In this document: one piece after another, positions 1-14,600 of the stretch
Position numbering within the stretch: the first letter of the stretch is position 1
How the letters are laid out: each line of letters starts with the position of its first letter
Source: Phyto melanocephala
Taxonomy: Eukaryota > Arthropoda > Insecta > Diptera > Rhinophoridae
NCBI GenBank assembly: GCA_941918925.1
Contig: OW799233.1
Location: 120,554,333 to 120,618,332, forward strand
Reading direction: 5' to 3'
DNA: 64,000 nt
Program-made: the position numbers and the translations under genes
The notes under the pieces: generated by a model
What the model was told of the DNA's origin: nothing
Seen by the model: the letters and a program-made list of their open reading frames with translations, nothing else
Databases searched by the model: none

Positions 1-164
1 TTTATTTTAAAAAGTTTTTGTTTTAATAAAATTGTAATTACATATTTTAAACACATAAGTTTTTTTATCATTTTATTATGTCTTAAAATTCTTTAAAACC
101 CAAACAAAGACAGATTTTGCAGCTTCTATGGAACTTTTTGAAACGTTTGTTACGCACATGTATA
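1..164. other. AT-rich intergenic DNA
   Basis: No coding or RNA signal is seen. The stretch ends with the TA that flanks the inverted-repeat element starting at 165. Confidence 0.5.
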
Positions 165-1099
165 CAGTAGACTCGCGGTAACGTAAACTATTAAAAACCG
201 AGCCTGTTCACGTTTGCGAAGTTGTTCATGTTAACGAAGGTGTAACTATTTAAAATTTCCAAATAAATTAGACATGTGATTTAACTCAAATTCATATATT
301 TTTTTGTATTTTGGATTGTTATGTACATATGGTTTGTAAGGAAAAAAACTCTTTTAAAATTAATTAAAAAAATGTGTTACCTTTTTTTGTTCTTGTTCAA
401 ACAGCGTTGTTAGAACATTTGTTCGAACAACGATGTCTGATATAAAAAGGCATTTTGAATATGAAAGAAATAGACGACACATAAAAATTGCGACAAAATA
501 CACTTTTTACGTTTTAACCATATCAAAGAACATGAATAATTTTTTGCAGTTGTTTTGCCGACGTTTTGTTCTAGTCTGGACAAATCGATGACTTGTCTAG
601 ACGTAAAGTAAAGAACTAAAAATGTTCAGGCAGCATTTTACTATTGTTTTCTTTTCAAGACGTTGCCAAGTTGAATGTAAATAACCAATAGCGTCCATTA
701 TTAGTTAAACCAATTTTCAAAAATGGTAGCTGTAATCCATTACGATTTGGAGCAATTGTAGTCCACAGGAGATTCAAAATTTCTAAAACAGCGGAGATTT
801 TTTGCCTTTCCAATCACAAGAAGTTTAACTTTAGATTTTTGGTAGTTTTTGTGACATTTTTCACGAAAAACTTTAGATTAGGTCATGCTAAATCAGCAGC
901 ACGAACTAAACTAAACCTGTGCAATCATTTACGGGGATACCCCTTTTTTATGAAAACGATTTGCATAACCGAAAAATTTGTTCACGTTATATGGCTTTCT
1001 CACTGTGTTCACGCTACAGAGTAGTCAGTGTAAAAAAAATTATGTTCATCTTATCCGGTGTTCACGTAAGGCAGTGTTTTTGTTACCGCGAGTCTACTG
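165..1099. mobile_element. Inverted-repeat DNA transposon, pogo/Tigger-type, non-autonomous
   Basis: The two ends carry a perfect 18-bp terminal inverted repeat, CAGTAGACTCGCGGTAAC, at 165-182 and, reversed, at 1082-1099. A TA dinucleotide lies directly outside both ends (163-164 and 1100-1101), as expected for a Tc1/mariner-superfamily insertion. Starting with CAG and duplicating TA is typical of pogo/Tigger elements. Subterminal GTTCACG and GTTCA motifs recur on both sides. The roughly 900-bp interior has no long open frame, and the short ORFs at 839-1104 do not resemble a transposase, so this is a deleted or decayed copy. The inverted repeat and TA flank are directly visible; the pogo assignment is inference. 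Confidence 0.8.
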
Positions 1100-1101
1100 T
1101 A

Positions 1102-2054
1102 TAAAATATGTATCTTTGGCAATAGTTATAGAAAATCTTGTCTAAAAAACAACAAAAGTAAGACTCTTACTTTTTAAAATTTTGTTTTAGTATGTTTTTC
1201 TTTTAATAAATTTTTTTCTACATCATATGAATAGTTTTCATAAGAATAACTATTATTATTTAAAGATCCCTTTATAAATCTTTAGGGACTAAAATACCAC
1301 ATCAATCTAAAATAAGAATTAAAGAAATGTTTTAAATTTCTGTCGATTTTCAAAAGAAAAAAAACGGTATAAGTAATGTAGAATTTTATAAAAATATATT
1401 TATGGTTCTTCGTAGCTTCAAAGAAGTGTTAAAATTAGGACATCAAAAACATTTTTAATAAAATGACTGAAGAAAACGCTGAAACATCATTTATCATGTG
1501 TATCTTTCAGTTGGGCTGTATATTAAACATTTATTTCTTTATTTTTATTTAGACTGAATTTTTCTGAAAAATTAAAACTATTTAAAGCACTCAATAACAA
1601 AAAAATATAAAATTTTATGAAAGACTGAAAAGGAAAACAAGCAAATAAACAAAAAATATTCAATAAAAGTCATAAAAATAAAACACAAATACAAAAGCCA
1701 TAAAAAGTGCATAGCAACAATATAATTAAAAGAAAATTAAAAACGTCTTCCCGCATTCAAAGCTACAAAAAAAAAGAGATAAAAACAAAACTTTGCATTG
1801 GTCTTTAAAAGTATAAATATAACCAAATTGATGTACAATATCGAAAAAAAAAACTAAAAATATAAATATTAAAAATAAAATATATTTACCCAACATTGAT
1901 GGCTGTTATTAAAATTAAAAAAATGTTTGTGGCAAACATTTAAAAGCACCTCTTCAATTGAGAAATTTCCAGCTATTTATAAAATTGATTCATTTTTAAC
2001 TAAATGATTTTAATATTCTTGGCATTTTTAATGAAAATCGTTGACATTTCCAAA
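1102..2054 (+). other. Upstream region and probable 5' UTR of the large gene
   Basis: AT-rich DNA becoming strongly A-rich (1560-2003), the composition often seen in fly 5' leaders. An in-frame TAA at 2001-2003 closes the reading frame upstream of the first ATG. A possible splice acceptor (ATCTTTCAG) ends near 1510, so an upstream leader exon is possible. No clear TATA or initiator could be assigned. Confidence 0.4.
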
Positions 2055-2697
2055 ATGCAGGGTAAACACTGTATAAATAACAACAACTCGTTTAAAAACC
2101 AAAACAATAACAACAACACAACTATCATGTCCCAAAAGCGTTGGCAGCAACATAATGCAAAAACACACTCAAATTCTAGCAGCACTAGTTCCGGCTGCGA
2201 TAGTTCAGCTTCTTCATCATCCAAAGAAAATAACAATGAACAGCAGCAACATCATACTCTAACACCTCAACAATTGCAACAATTACGTTACTATCAACGT
2301 TTACAGCAAAAACAATTACAACTGCTGCAACATCAGTTGTTACAAAGAAAACGTTTGCAACAACAACTACGCGAACAGGGGGTGGATATTAAAAGATCTC
2401 CCACAGCTACAACGGCAACTTTAACATGTAACCAACAATATTTACAACAATTAAGATTACAGCAACAACAAAAGCAACAGCAACACCATTTATATAATAT
2501 GAAATTGCCACAGCGACAGCAACAACAACAACAACAACAACAAACACAAATGCAAAATATTGATAATTTTATGTTTCAAAACAAACATTTGAATCGTAAT
2601 CTAAATGATATTTTAAATAATAACAATAACAATAATAAAAACTTAAATCCAGATACACAAGGACTTAAGAATGGTGGTGGTCGTATGGTATTCAAAG
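2055..2697 (+). CDS. Exon 1 of the large gene (coding part)
   Basis: Encodes about 214 residues dominated by Gln and Asn runs, including ten or more consecutive Gln near 2516-2540 and a run of Asn near 2618-2640. The frame continues past the splice site only to a stop at 2712-2714. AAAG|GTGGGA at 2697/2698 is the donor; it leaves one base (G), which pairs with the GA opening exon 2 to make a Gly codon. ATGs at 2004 and 2031 are in frame upstream but have weak context, and would add a hydrophobic stretch (ILIFLAFL) that could be misread as a signal anchor. Confidence 0.8.
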
Positions 2698-5600
2698 GTG
2701 GGATTTTGTTTTAAAACATTTTTATTTACTTTTAATTTCAATTTTATTACCTTAACTCCTAGCAACATATTGCTGTTACCACCCTTTAAACAAATTCTCA
2801 TTATCTATATATATTTTCCTTGAAATATTTTATTTCAATTCACCTTCAAATCTGCTTAATAAACAATGATAATTTTTATATATAACAATGTCCTTGCAAC
2901 CAGTTTTTCCTATTTTAACCCCCATGTTCTCAATCAACTTTCAAGTTTATCAAAGGTTTATTAAACACAACTTCAATATGAAATTCGTTTTATAAACGCT
3001 TGATAAATTTAAAAATATTTTATAAATATGGTCATAATATTTTCAATATTAATGAAACATTTTTTCAATCTTAAAATTTATTAAAAATAATTTAAATTTT
3101 CTTTGCGTTTATTAACCCCTATGTGTTATTTTTGGATTAAAAATAATAATATTGAAAAACAAAAATTTTGTTGGTCAACATAAAAAATAAGAATTATTAT
3201 TTAAGTAATATGTACATACATATGTACATATAAACAACATTTCACATGTGTAAATATGTTTTTGGCAATATAATGAGAGAAGCGGCAGCATTTTATGAAA
3301 ACAAATTGACCTGGGGCCGAATTACGGCATTCGATATCGAACGAAATTTTACTCGAACGATCGAGTTCGCTGTGCTTTAGGTATAGAGATTCTAATAAGA
3401 ATTTTTAAATTTCGATCACGTTCGAATGCCGTAATTCGGCCCCTGGTTTTTACACAATAAAATATAAAATTTGTTTAAATTGATAAATTTCTTTGAAAAA
3501 AGATGTTTAAACTTTCGTTTTTATAAACATAGTTGTACATATTAACTTTCTTATTTATAAGAAATATTTTGGGTTTATTGGAAGCTTATTTGACAAATTT
3601 CCTTTAGCCTTTAGTAAACCTTAAATATGTTTTATGAATATGGTAGTAAGAATTAAACTCTACATATAAAAACTTATTTGCATGCGTTTCGGAGAATGGA
3701 GTATTTTTAATTTTGTTTGGATAAGTCATGTTAAAAATGCTCGTCATATTTTGTTAATTGAACAAAAACACAAAATTAGCAATGTGCTGGCAAAAGATTC
3801 ATTCATTCACTTTGTTCATAGTCGGATGATTGATAAGAGTACTATATTCGGCCGTGCTGAATCTGATAATACCCTTCACAATCATGTACATAAGTACAAC
3901 AACCGCATTATTTTCGACGCCATCTTTGATATTGAATTTTTACATAATTTACTGTATTCTTCTATTCGAGCCCTTTCATTTAATAGCCACATTAATGGAA
4001 TTAAAAAAATTATCTTTTAATTTGTTGCGGATGCCATCTTGGATTTTACAATTTTTAATAGACAAACCGTTTTATTTAATACCAATATTGTGAGGGTTGA
4101 AGGTGGCAAAACCCGACTCTATATATCTACCATTTTATTTAGGACCGCTCTTGAATTTTAATTTTTTCTTAGTTTACTGTATTCAAGGGGGTACATTTTT
4201 AAATATTATATTTGACCTATAGATAAATTTATTCTACGCTATTTTATAGTTGCGGCTATCATGAACTTAAAATTTGTTTCTAGTGTATTACATTTTGCTA
4301 GTTTAGCTCTTTTATTTTATGTCCATATTGACGCTGTCGGCTTTCTATAAACTGGAAAAATTGAATTTTTGTTTGTAAGTTTTAAGAAAATTACCGAAGC
4401 TCTTGATTTTTGGGGCATATATCTCAGTTAGTTTTTTCTCAAAAATAATTTTCGAGGCCACGGATTAGAACTTGAGAAACTTGATATGTTTAAAATACTT
4501 TTTTTTCCTAACAATTTTTGCCGATTACTGATCGATTTGTTCAACCTTTTTTACAAATTGCCCTAGAAGTATATCATATCGATAAGTGAAATGTAAAATC
4601 TTATAGTAAAACAAGTAACAGTGCTATATTCGGCCGTGCCGAATCTTATATACCCTTCACAACGTGTAGTCATGCAATAACAATTGTTTGTATCACCATT
4701 CATCCCATATAAAATACGTGCATACGTACACGTTAGAATAAATGTGGCATCGAATCCCAGCTGAGCCAAAAAAATTTTATTTTATTTTATTTAATATATT
4801 ATTTATATTTTATTATTTTTTTTTATATTTTTTTTTATATTTTTTTTATATTTTTTTTTTAATTTTTTTAAAAAATTTTTTTAGAAAAATTTTTAAAAAA
4901 TTTTTTTAAATTTTTTTTTAAATTTTTTTAAAATTTTTTTTTTGTAGTTTTTTTATTATTTTTTTCTTATTTTCAATATTTTTTTTTTTGTAATTTTTTT
5001 TGTTGGGTATGTTTTTTACATGTATCTATGTATGTATGTTGTTGTTGTAATTGTGAAAAAAAACGAGGTGGTCGTGGTTTTTTGCTCATATCTCAGAAAG
5101 TTATGGGGCGATTGTGCTGAATTTCAATAGCGATTCATTCCTGGATATTTACAAGAGATTGATACCATATACAGATCTGAGGAACATATAGTTGCTTCTA
5201 AAAGTTGATTTCAACCAACACACGGACAGACGGATAGACGGACAGACGGTCAGGGCTTAATCGACTCCTCTATTCATAAGCTTTCAGAAAATATATACTT
5301 TATGGGGTCGGAAATGAAAATTGTAGAAATTACAAACGGAATGACAAAGCTATATATACCCTTGTGCACCACAGGTGAAGGGTATAAATATGGGGGAAAA
5401 AACAGAGACAGTCTGCTCAAGTTATAGAGCAATTGTGCTTGATAGCGGTTTCCAAATATTTTCAAAAGTCTGTGCAAGTTGATTTCAATTAACAAACAGA
5501 TAGACCTACATTTAATCATAAGTCATAAGCTTTCAGAAAATTCAGAAACTCTTGTGTCCAGTCGGTACAAAAAAGAAAAAAATAATATTTTACTAGCCCT

Positions 5601-8600
5601 AGACCAATTGTGGATTTAAAAAATAATCGATTTTTGGGTTTTTCATTCTATTTTAGAATTGTGGGATTTTATATACTCAAAGTTCTAGATTTTTCTACGT
5701 TCCTCTACGTTCGCCAAAGAAAATATTTAAAAATTTCCCACATAGTTATTGCAATACTTTCCTAGCAAATGTTGAAAACTTGAGGTCAATAAATTTTCTT
5801 GCATACTACTTTTGAAAAATTTCTTATTACTTTAAGTAATTTTTAAAAGCATTTTTTTATTATTATTTCTTTTTAATATTTGTTTATTATTTTTTTTTTG
5901 TTTTTAATATTTTTTTTAACTTTTCTTTAGTTCTTAGGTAAGTTTTACACATTTGTGGTATACGTTACAAAAAACAATTTCCATATTTTTTGCTGTTACA
6001 ATTTGTAATCGTTTGTGTGAACAATCTAACAATTTCGAATTTTTTTCAGCCATTAAAATTCTAGCTCTGATTATTAGACTATTCATTTCTTATGTGCTTT
6101 TATTGACAAACGGGTATCTGATAACAACTTTTCGCATCAGTTTTTCTTTAAATATTTTGTTCAATATGTATTAATTATTTAAAAAAAACATTTTCAACAT
6201 ATACATACGTATGTATACACATCCGTCCGGTCATTGATTGTTTTAGTAATAAAATCACATAAATACACCCCTTCATTGGTCGTTCATACAAGTATTTTAT
6301 TACATTATTATTATATTTCCTAAATTTTTTGAATTATTGTAGCAACACACTCGCGTACCAAATTCTCTACAAAAAGTTCAATGAGTATATTTAGACACAT
6401 ACATGTGTATGTATATAAAAACACATACATAGATAAATACATAGATAAATACATACATATACACACACATACATACATTCAAACATGAGTATATAAATCG
6501 CTAGAAACTCTAGGTTTTTAGCTGCTGTAATATCTACTTCTTATTGTTGCATTTAGATTTTTATTAATAAAAAAGCTTGACATTTCATTGACTCGTGTAT
6601 TCTTTTTTTACGATGGTTTGTCGTTTTTTACTTTTCTTATCATTAATTTTTATATTATTTATAAGAGGAGAAATGTGTATACTTTTTATTAAGTATAATA
6701 AATATATCGTCATGCAAACTGCTCTAGCAATCATGCTTACATATGTATATGTATGTATATTAAAAAATGAGCCAAAATGAAATTAATTTAGTTTTCAATG
6801 TAAATTAATAATAAAGTTTTGTTTTGGTATGTCCGATTTTTTTGATTCGTAAATTTTGATAAAATATACCGGATTTTATAAAAAAAAAAAAAAATCAAAA
6901 GGCGATTTGGGCAAATCGCAGAAAAAGTCAACCTATTAAAAATTTTTGAAATTAATTCAACTTAATATTTTTAAGGGAATATTAGAAGAAGATATATTTT
7001 ATTTATACAAAAATTATGACCAATTCCTACTCTACCTCTGATCGATTATTGTTATACAATAAATTAATATTTTTTATAACACTAGCCAAACCCGGCGCGC
7101 GTTGCTACGCCCTTTAATGAATCGAAATGCATTCTGAATTTTAATTGAATATCAAGTGCAAAAACCTAAAAATTATAATTTTCTTATGGGCGTGACATTG
7201 CCCACTTTTCTAATCACGAAATTGTAAAGTCATAACAGCTCAATATGTGTGAAAAGTTTCAGAATAATCGGTCCAGTGCAAGTACCTCAATATAAAAACT
7301 TTTTTAGGGGCGTGGCCCCGCCCACTTTTCTTATCACGAAATTATTTAGTCATGACAGCTCGATATGTGTGCAAAGTTTCAGAAAAATCGGTCAAGTGCA
7401 AGTAGCTAAAACTGATAACTAATTTTTATGGGCGTGGCCCCGCCCACTTTTTTCCACCCATAAACACTCCCTGGTATGTGTACAACAACTTGCCAAAGTT
7501 TGAGTCCGATCGGTTTTACAGTATCGGAGTCTTTAGCTAACACACACACACACACACACACAGAGTTTCACTTTTATATTTATAGATTACTTTAGTGTTA
7601 ATGTAGATGGTCTGATGGAAAGCCATATTTTTAATAATAATAATAATAATAATAATAACATCAACAAAAAAGATTGTATATAGTCTCAAATAATTTTTTT
7701 TTTAGTTTTTTTTTTTTAAACGTTAAAAATATAAAAATATATTTTCTTGATTTGGATGCTTGTAACTTTTTATGTAGTCCAGAAGGCTAACAGTTTTTTT
7801 CTAATTTTATCTCAATCCAGGAATATTTGTAACAAATTTTCTGGCTAAAAATAAGCCCGCCAATAAAAAAAAAGATAAAAAAATCAACCAAAAAATTATA
7901 GTTTGTTTCTTTCATCCTTAATATATCTTTCTCTATAGGAGGTAACCTACACATGTAAGCTTTTTTTTTAAAAATATTGTGAACTGATAACTTAATGTGA
8001 AACTACGAAAATTCCGTTAAATTTTTTTTTTCGTCCGAGTGATCAACCTTGGAGACAACTTCACTCACTATTACTTTCATCAGGGAGTCGTGCGACTCTA
8101 AATAAAAAAGCCTAAATTACTGTGTACAGACAAGTGGTTCATCAAAAAATTCATTAGTAAGAAAATTTATATTCATTCAAAAATTCTTTTTTAAACATAA
8201 AATATGAATTAGGAAGTGTTATTAAAAACAAAAATAAATGTTTTTTAATAAATTAAATTGTGTTTATTTATATGCTACTGGAATTGATGAAAAGTTCGTC
8301 GCATGGCGTGCGTCACGAAGGGTTCACGGCTTGTAAGAAAAATCACAAAATTTTTTGGCTGCAAATATATTATTTTAGTTATCTCTCTTTTAGGAATTAG
8401 TTTTTGTGTACTTTTTTATAACAAATTTGCTTAAAATTACAAAAACACACTCTAAATTTCAAAGTTACTTCCATTGTTTGTAGCGTGCGTCACAAAAATT
8501 TGTGATGAATTATTTCGTGATAAACACCTTTTGAAAAAAATCATTCCAAAGTACAATTAAATCCTAATAAACACTACGTACTCGCATAAGTTGAAGAAAT

Positions 8601-11600
8601 CTATTTTAAAAGACTAATAAAGAAAATGCGTACGATTGTAGCGTTCGTCATACAGAATTGGCCCATATGATGTACACATCATGTTGAAGTTATATGTATA
8701 TTGTTACTAGTTTTTTGTAGTTTATTTAAAAATTGTTTGTATGTCCGCTATAACTTTAAGAATCCCATCTACTAGCAATTGTGAAACTGTACGCAAGTTT
8801 GAGCTGCTGGAACAAGTTGGTGATGTGCAGAATCGATCTCGCATATGTATAAACGCGTTGCATCTCGCATCTCCCTTTAAATGCCTTCAGTTATGTAATT
8901 TTCTTATGCTTTTTTTATTTACTACTTGTTCTGTTTAATGAAAGCACTTGATAATTAACACTTGTCAACTGACACAATATTACACATGTTTGTAATGAAA
9001 ATTATAAAATTTCCCCCTTATGTGTTTAAATAGTAAATATTTTCAATCACTACTACATATGTACATATTTTTGTTTTCCGTTAATTTTGTATGCAACAAA
9101 CTTTAGAAATTAGGGTACATTAAACAAACAATCTAAAGAAACATCTTTCAAGAAAATTATAAAAACACTTGCCTTTCAAAACACATTTCAATAAGTCTTT
9201 CCTATTGATAAAGATTGGTGAGTTGGTTTACAAACAAGAGAATGAAGAATAACAACAGATTGGAAACTTAAAAGATTTTAAAATGGAGAAGGAAAGTGAT
9301 AATTTTATTTATTAATAAAAACAAATACAAAGAACTCTCTAAAATAACATAAACATACATAAAATATTGGAAACTTATACTCATACATAATTACATTTAT
9401 TTATATTTAGATTTTTTTTAAACTGTTCATATGTCTTTTAATTGATTTTTTTTTATTTTTCAATACAATACAATGTCTAGAGTTTTTTTTACATTATGTG
9501 AGAAATCATTTAATTAACTTCTACTACTAATAGTATATCTATTGTAAATATAAAATTCATTATCTAAAAACTCCTGTAATGCTCCACGTTTGCTTATATA
9601 AATTGCAATTATTTAAAAACCAAACACATACATATAACATTTGTACTAAACTTTAACGAACTACTGTGCTTAATATAAAAAATCTTTAGCTTAAGGCGAG
9701 TGGAAATTATACATGTTTTAAAATTTTTCTAAATTTTAGCAAACGTTTTCTGTAAAAAAATATATGCATACATACATGCATTTGTTTCGAAATAATTTTA
9801 CTTTCTTCTCCCCTCTTTCCAATGTGTCACTTTTGTTGTTTAAAATTTTTGTACTCTTGACATGTTCATAAAATTTACTGCTGACGATCTCTTCTATGAT
9901 GATGACAATGTGATATCCAATTCTCTCTTTATTATTAACTCTAGCTATAAAATTTGTTTACGATTTTTTAAAAGTAAAAGTCATTAAATTTAATTTTCCT
10001 ATTTTCATAACAAAAGCTGCTTTAAAATGCTGTTATTGCAGTTCATTTATTGAGTGTTTGAAAACAATAACATCCAAAATACTTAAAACAACATAAAATT
10101 TCTTTAGGATTTTTCTTTTTTAATGTCATGGTTTTAATGTCAATGACAGGACATTTCAAATAATTGTTATGTTTTGAAGAAATCATAAAATTTTGATTAC
10201 TTTAAAATAAAATTTTTGTGCTACCACAGTTTTTATATTTATACGGAAAATAAAAGTTTTAAACGTTGTTGTAGTAAAAATCTATGTTTGATTTTAATTT
10301 TTTCTAAATAAGAATCTAATGACCTACCCGACCCTATTGCTATTGTAAATTTAAATTGACATTCTTAACTTCAACAAGTAAGAGTGCTATATTCGGCCGT
10401 GCCAAATCTTATATACCCTTCACAACGTGTAGTCATGCAATAACAGTAGTTTGTATCACTATTTATTCATCTCATATGAAATATATACATACATACATAA
10501 AAAACATACATATATAAAAACATCCCATTGTAAAATTAAAAATTTGCGTGTGTATGTTAATTAAAACATAAAAATAAAAAAATAAAATTTAAAAAAAAAT
10601 AATTAAAATATAAATAATAAATATAAAACAAAAAAAAAAGTAATAAAAAAAATAATAAAAATATAAATAATATATTAAATAAAAAAAAAAAATTTTTTAA
10701 AAAATATAAAAAAAATGAAAAAAAATTTTTTTTTGGCTCAGCTGGGATTCGATGCCACGTTTACTCTAACCAGTATACACGTTTGTATGTATGTATGTTG
10801 TTGTTGTAATGTTTTTGTGAAAAACAAGTAGGAGCGCTATATTCGGCCGTGCCGAATCTTATATACCCCTCACAACGTGTAGTCATGCAATAACAGTAGT
10901 TTGTGTCACCATTCATCCCATATGAAATACGTACATACATATAAAAACATACATATATAAAAACATCCCATTGTAAAATTATAAATTCACGTATGTATGT
11001 TAAAAAAACAAAAAAAAAATAAAAAAAAAATTTAAAAAAAAATTAAAAAAAAAAATTTAAAAAGAAAATTAAAAAAATTATTATATATATAATATATATA
11101 AAATAAAAATTAAAAAAAATAATAAAAATATAAATAATATATTAAATAAAAATAAAAAAAAAATAAAAAAAAAATTTAAAAAAAATTTTTTTTTGGCTCA
11201 GCTGGGATCGATGCCACGTTTTCTCTAACCAGTATACACGTTTGTATGTATGTATGTTGTTGTTGTTGTAATGTTGTTTTTGTGAAAAAAAACCGAGGTG
11301 GTCGTGGGTTTTTGCTCATATCTCAGTTGTTTATGTACCGATGTTTCTGATTTTCAATACCGATCTACTCCTGAATATTTCTGATATTTTAATACCTTAC
11401 CCGGGTTCAACCTATAAATGCATTGTTGTAAACATGTTAAATATATTAAAATAGCTACCTACAAATTCTTATTTATAGCCTTTTGTCCAATAAAAATTAT
11501 ATGACAAGTATTCTTACTTAACTGCGAGAACACCCTATAAACTCCTACAAGCATTTAATGAAATAACATTTAAAAAAAAAAGGAAATACATGAGAGATTT

Positions 11601-14600
11601 TCGATCAAAATTTATAACCGACATTGAAAAGCAACGCAAAATACGCGACAGAAAAATATATGACGATCGAAACAACGACTGAAAAGATTTTGCTCAACAT
11701 TTCAATTAAACTAAAAAAAAAAACTGATCTTATAATAAACACAAGAAATTAGTGTAAAATTATTGAAGCAAATATAAATATAAAATTGTTAAAAACATAT
11801 AAAATTTTGTAGCAAAAATTATACATTAACCTTTGATTTAAACCCAAACTATAGTATGCAAAAATTTAAAGAGGTAGCGAAATATTGATCAAATAATATA
11901 AAGTAAAACAAAAAATTTATTATTATTAAAAAGACCTTAAGCTTAAAAACACTACTACATATTTAATACATTAGATATGCAACAAACTTACTTATTATAA
12001 TTACTGTTCAATGTTTATTTAATTATTTATAAAAAAAAGGTTTCTATTCATAACTTATAAGTTAAAAATCGATTTTTTTTTTATCATTGCAGGACAAAAA
12101 TCCTGTCGTGGCATGACAGAATTCTCTACAAACAACGATATCAACAATAAAACTCATTTATCATCTCAACCGCTTCAAAATTCACCACGCCATCATTTTA
12201 CACCATATCCCACTTCTAATCCATTATCAGTCAAAACAAACACAACAACTCATCATCTTACATCCTTAACATCCAATAATTACCCCCTTTATAACACTAA
12301 TACAACCACACAGTCATCAAATGCACAATTTACAAAACAGCAACAACAATTAACACAAACACTTAAACAACAGCTTATTAACAATAACCGAAATAATCAA
12401 CAAACACTTCCACAAAATAATTCTTCTGCAAATGCACGAACCCCATCATCGAACGGATCGTCAGTAACACATTCCCCTACGCATCATCATCAACATTATC
12501 GTAAGCCGTTTAATTCGCCAAATAATTCACCATTTGCGTATTGTGGCGGTGGAGGAAATCAACAGCAATCGCAGCAACAGCAAAGACGTAATAGCGGTAA
12601 ATTACCGTTTTTAACTCACACTCAGTATCAGCAATATTTGAATGATTTGCTCTTGCAGCAGCAACAACTACAACAAAAGCAACAACAATTGCTGCAGAGC
12701 AAAGACGCGTCGGATGAAAGCGAACTGAGCGAAGAGAGTTTAAAGCAAAATGTGGCCATTGTTTTGAATAACTTAGATCGTTATAACAACGCTTTGCGCA
12801 GTATTATTTTGAATGAGCAGGTCAACACGAACAACAGTGTGTTTTACGACGACAGTGATTTGAATTTTGTAACTGGCGGAGGCAATAACAATAGTATTAA
12901 CTTACAACAAAAGCAATATCTGGCAACAATGGCGACAGCTGTAACACCAGAATCCGATTACAACAGCAATGCTACAACGCCTGGATCTCGTAGCAACATG
13001 TTGCCTTACGAGTCCAGCGGCAATATGTTGTCAAATAATCAACAGCAGCCACATCAGCATTTGGTAGGTTTTTCAAATACAACAATGGGTGGTATTGGTG
13101 GTTGTGTTAATAGTGGTGGTGGTGGTGGTGTATTAAATAATGCTTGTGGTGTTGGTTATATGGGCAATAATTTAAACTCTTCACTTGCTTCATCTCACGA
13201 TTTCACTCATGACAATTCTGATTATCAGTGGTTCCTGGACTATGGCTATCGAGATGGTTGCGGCGGTATGCAGCGCAGTGTTCTATCCTCATTATCGGCT
13301 TCCTACAATGGATTGGGTGATTTGATCTATGAGGATTTGGCCAACAATCTGGATGCCAATTTAGCCGAAGTCGATATAGAAAGTTTCCGGGCCGAAGACA
13401 TACACTCATTACTTTCACAATTACCCTCGTATTGCAAAAGCCTTCGAGGTAATCGTCTGCAACAGTCGTTAATGTTGCATCAGCAGCAGCACATGCTACC
13501 CTCTAACAATTGTCAACATCAAATGGCTAACAATATGTCTCAAACATCAACTACATCCACAAATGATCTAATAGACAATTCTTTCTGTAAATCAGAACTT
13601 TTATTTTCTCCCGTCAAAGAGTCTCACATATCGGTGGATTCTTTGGATATGGATGCATACCCCGATGACGGTGACATAATATTGACGTGCAAAGCCAACA
13701 AGGATAACTATACAATTGCATTTGAGGGTAGTGTTTTATATTCCGACGAAAGTTTTTATGGTGAGTTGAATAAATAAACAAAAATATTCTTTTGTGTTTT
13801 TTACCATTGATATATTTCTAGAACCAAACGAGATTGCCTTGAAGAATAAGCAGAATTTCATAAATCTACACAGCAATCTGGATGATATTGTTACACGTAA
13901 ATCCTTAGAAGTTTCAATGTCACGTTCGGACCAACCTCAGCAATGCTGTAATTTGCGTAATAAATTACAAAAGAGTCATACCACACAGCTTCAAAGGTAA
14001 CAATTTATTTATAGTTTTTACTCATTTATTTTGAAGGAACAACAATAACTTATATTCAATGCAAAACCTATAATATGTGACGTAGTTGTATGCAGGGTAC
14101 ACTTATACAACAGATAGTGGTGGCAGCCCAGCTGGCTATTAGTGTGTGTGTGTGCCAATATATGTCAAACTCCATATATACAAAAATATATTTAAATTTA
14201 TAGATTTTTCCAACTCCATACTTAAAAAGGAGTGACAATAAATTCCGTCTGTCTTTGCAATCACCTCATGTGATTACACCATGGCTGTATCCCAGCAAAA
14301 ATTTATTTTGTACCGGTAAGCAGTAAATAAAAATCATGCCTTCTTATAGCGCAATATTAGAGCGCATTCGAGGGTGCTATAAATGGAAGTCAGAAATTTC
14401 TATTAAATATGTTTCATTTTTTATAAAACAACTTACTGCAACTTCTCTCGCTTACGAGGATGCAGGAATGTAAGCGAATGATTACCTCTCTTTACTGTAG
14501 TTCTTAAAAAATTTATTGAAAACACATAAAAGAGACATGATATTACTGCATTACCCATGTGTGAAAATAGCAAATAATTAGAGCATCAAAGAGCCCTATC

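Larger units (their letters stand above)
2698..12092 (+). other. Intron 1 of the large gene (9.4 kb)
   Basis: Bounded by GTGGGA and a pyrimidine-rich TTATCATTGCAG. It is packed with mobile DNA: a Harbinger-like MITE, INE-1-like copies near 3.8-5.4 kb and 10.4-11.4 kb, and a small Helitron at 7.1-7.6 kb. The rest is AT-rich, with no host exon I can support. Confidence 0.75.

Noticed and set aside
2004..2054. ATG at 2004 giving a hydrophobic N-terminus like a signal anchor
   Set aside because: Start contexts at 2004 and 2031 are weak (T at -3), while 2055 has CAAAATG; a signal sequence before a Gln-rich, SxIP-type protein is unlikely. Not fully excluded.
12113..13777. ORF with its own ATG as an independent 554-aa gene
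   Set aside because: The frame is open back to a good acceptor at 12092 and joins exon 1 in phase, and the end past 13760 is intronic.
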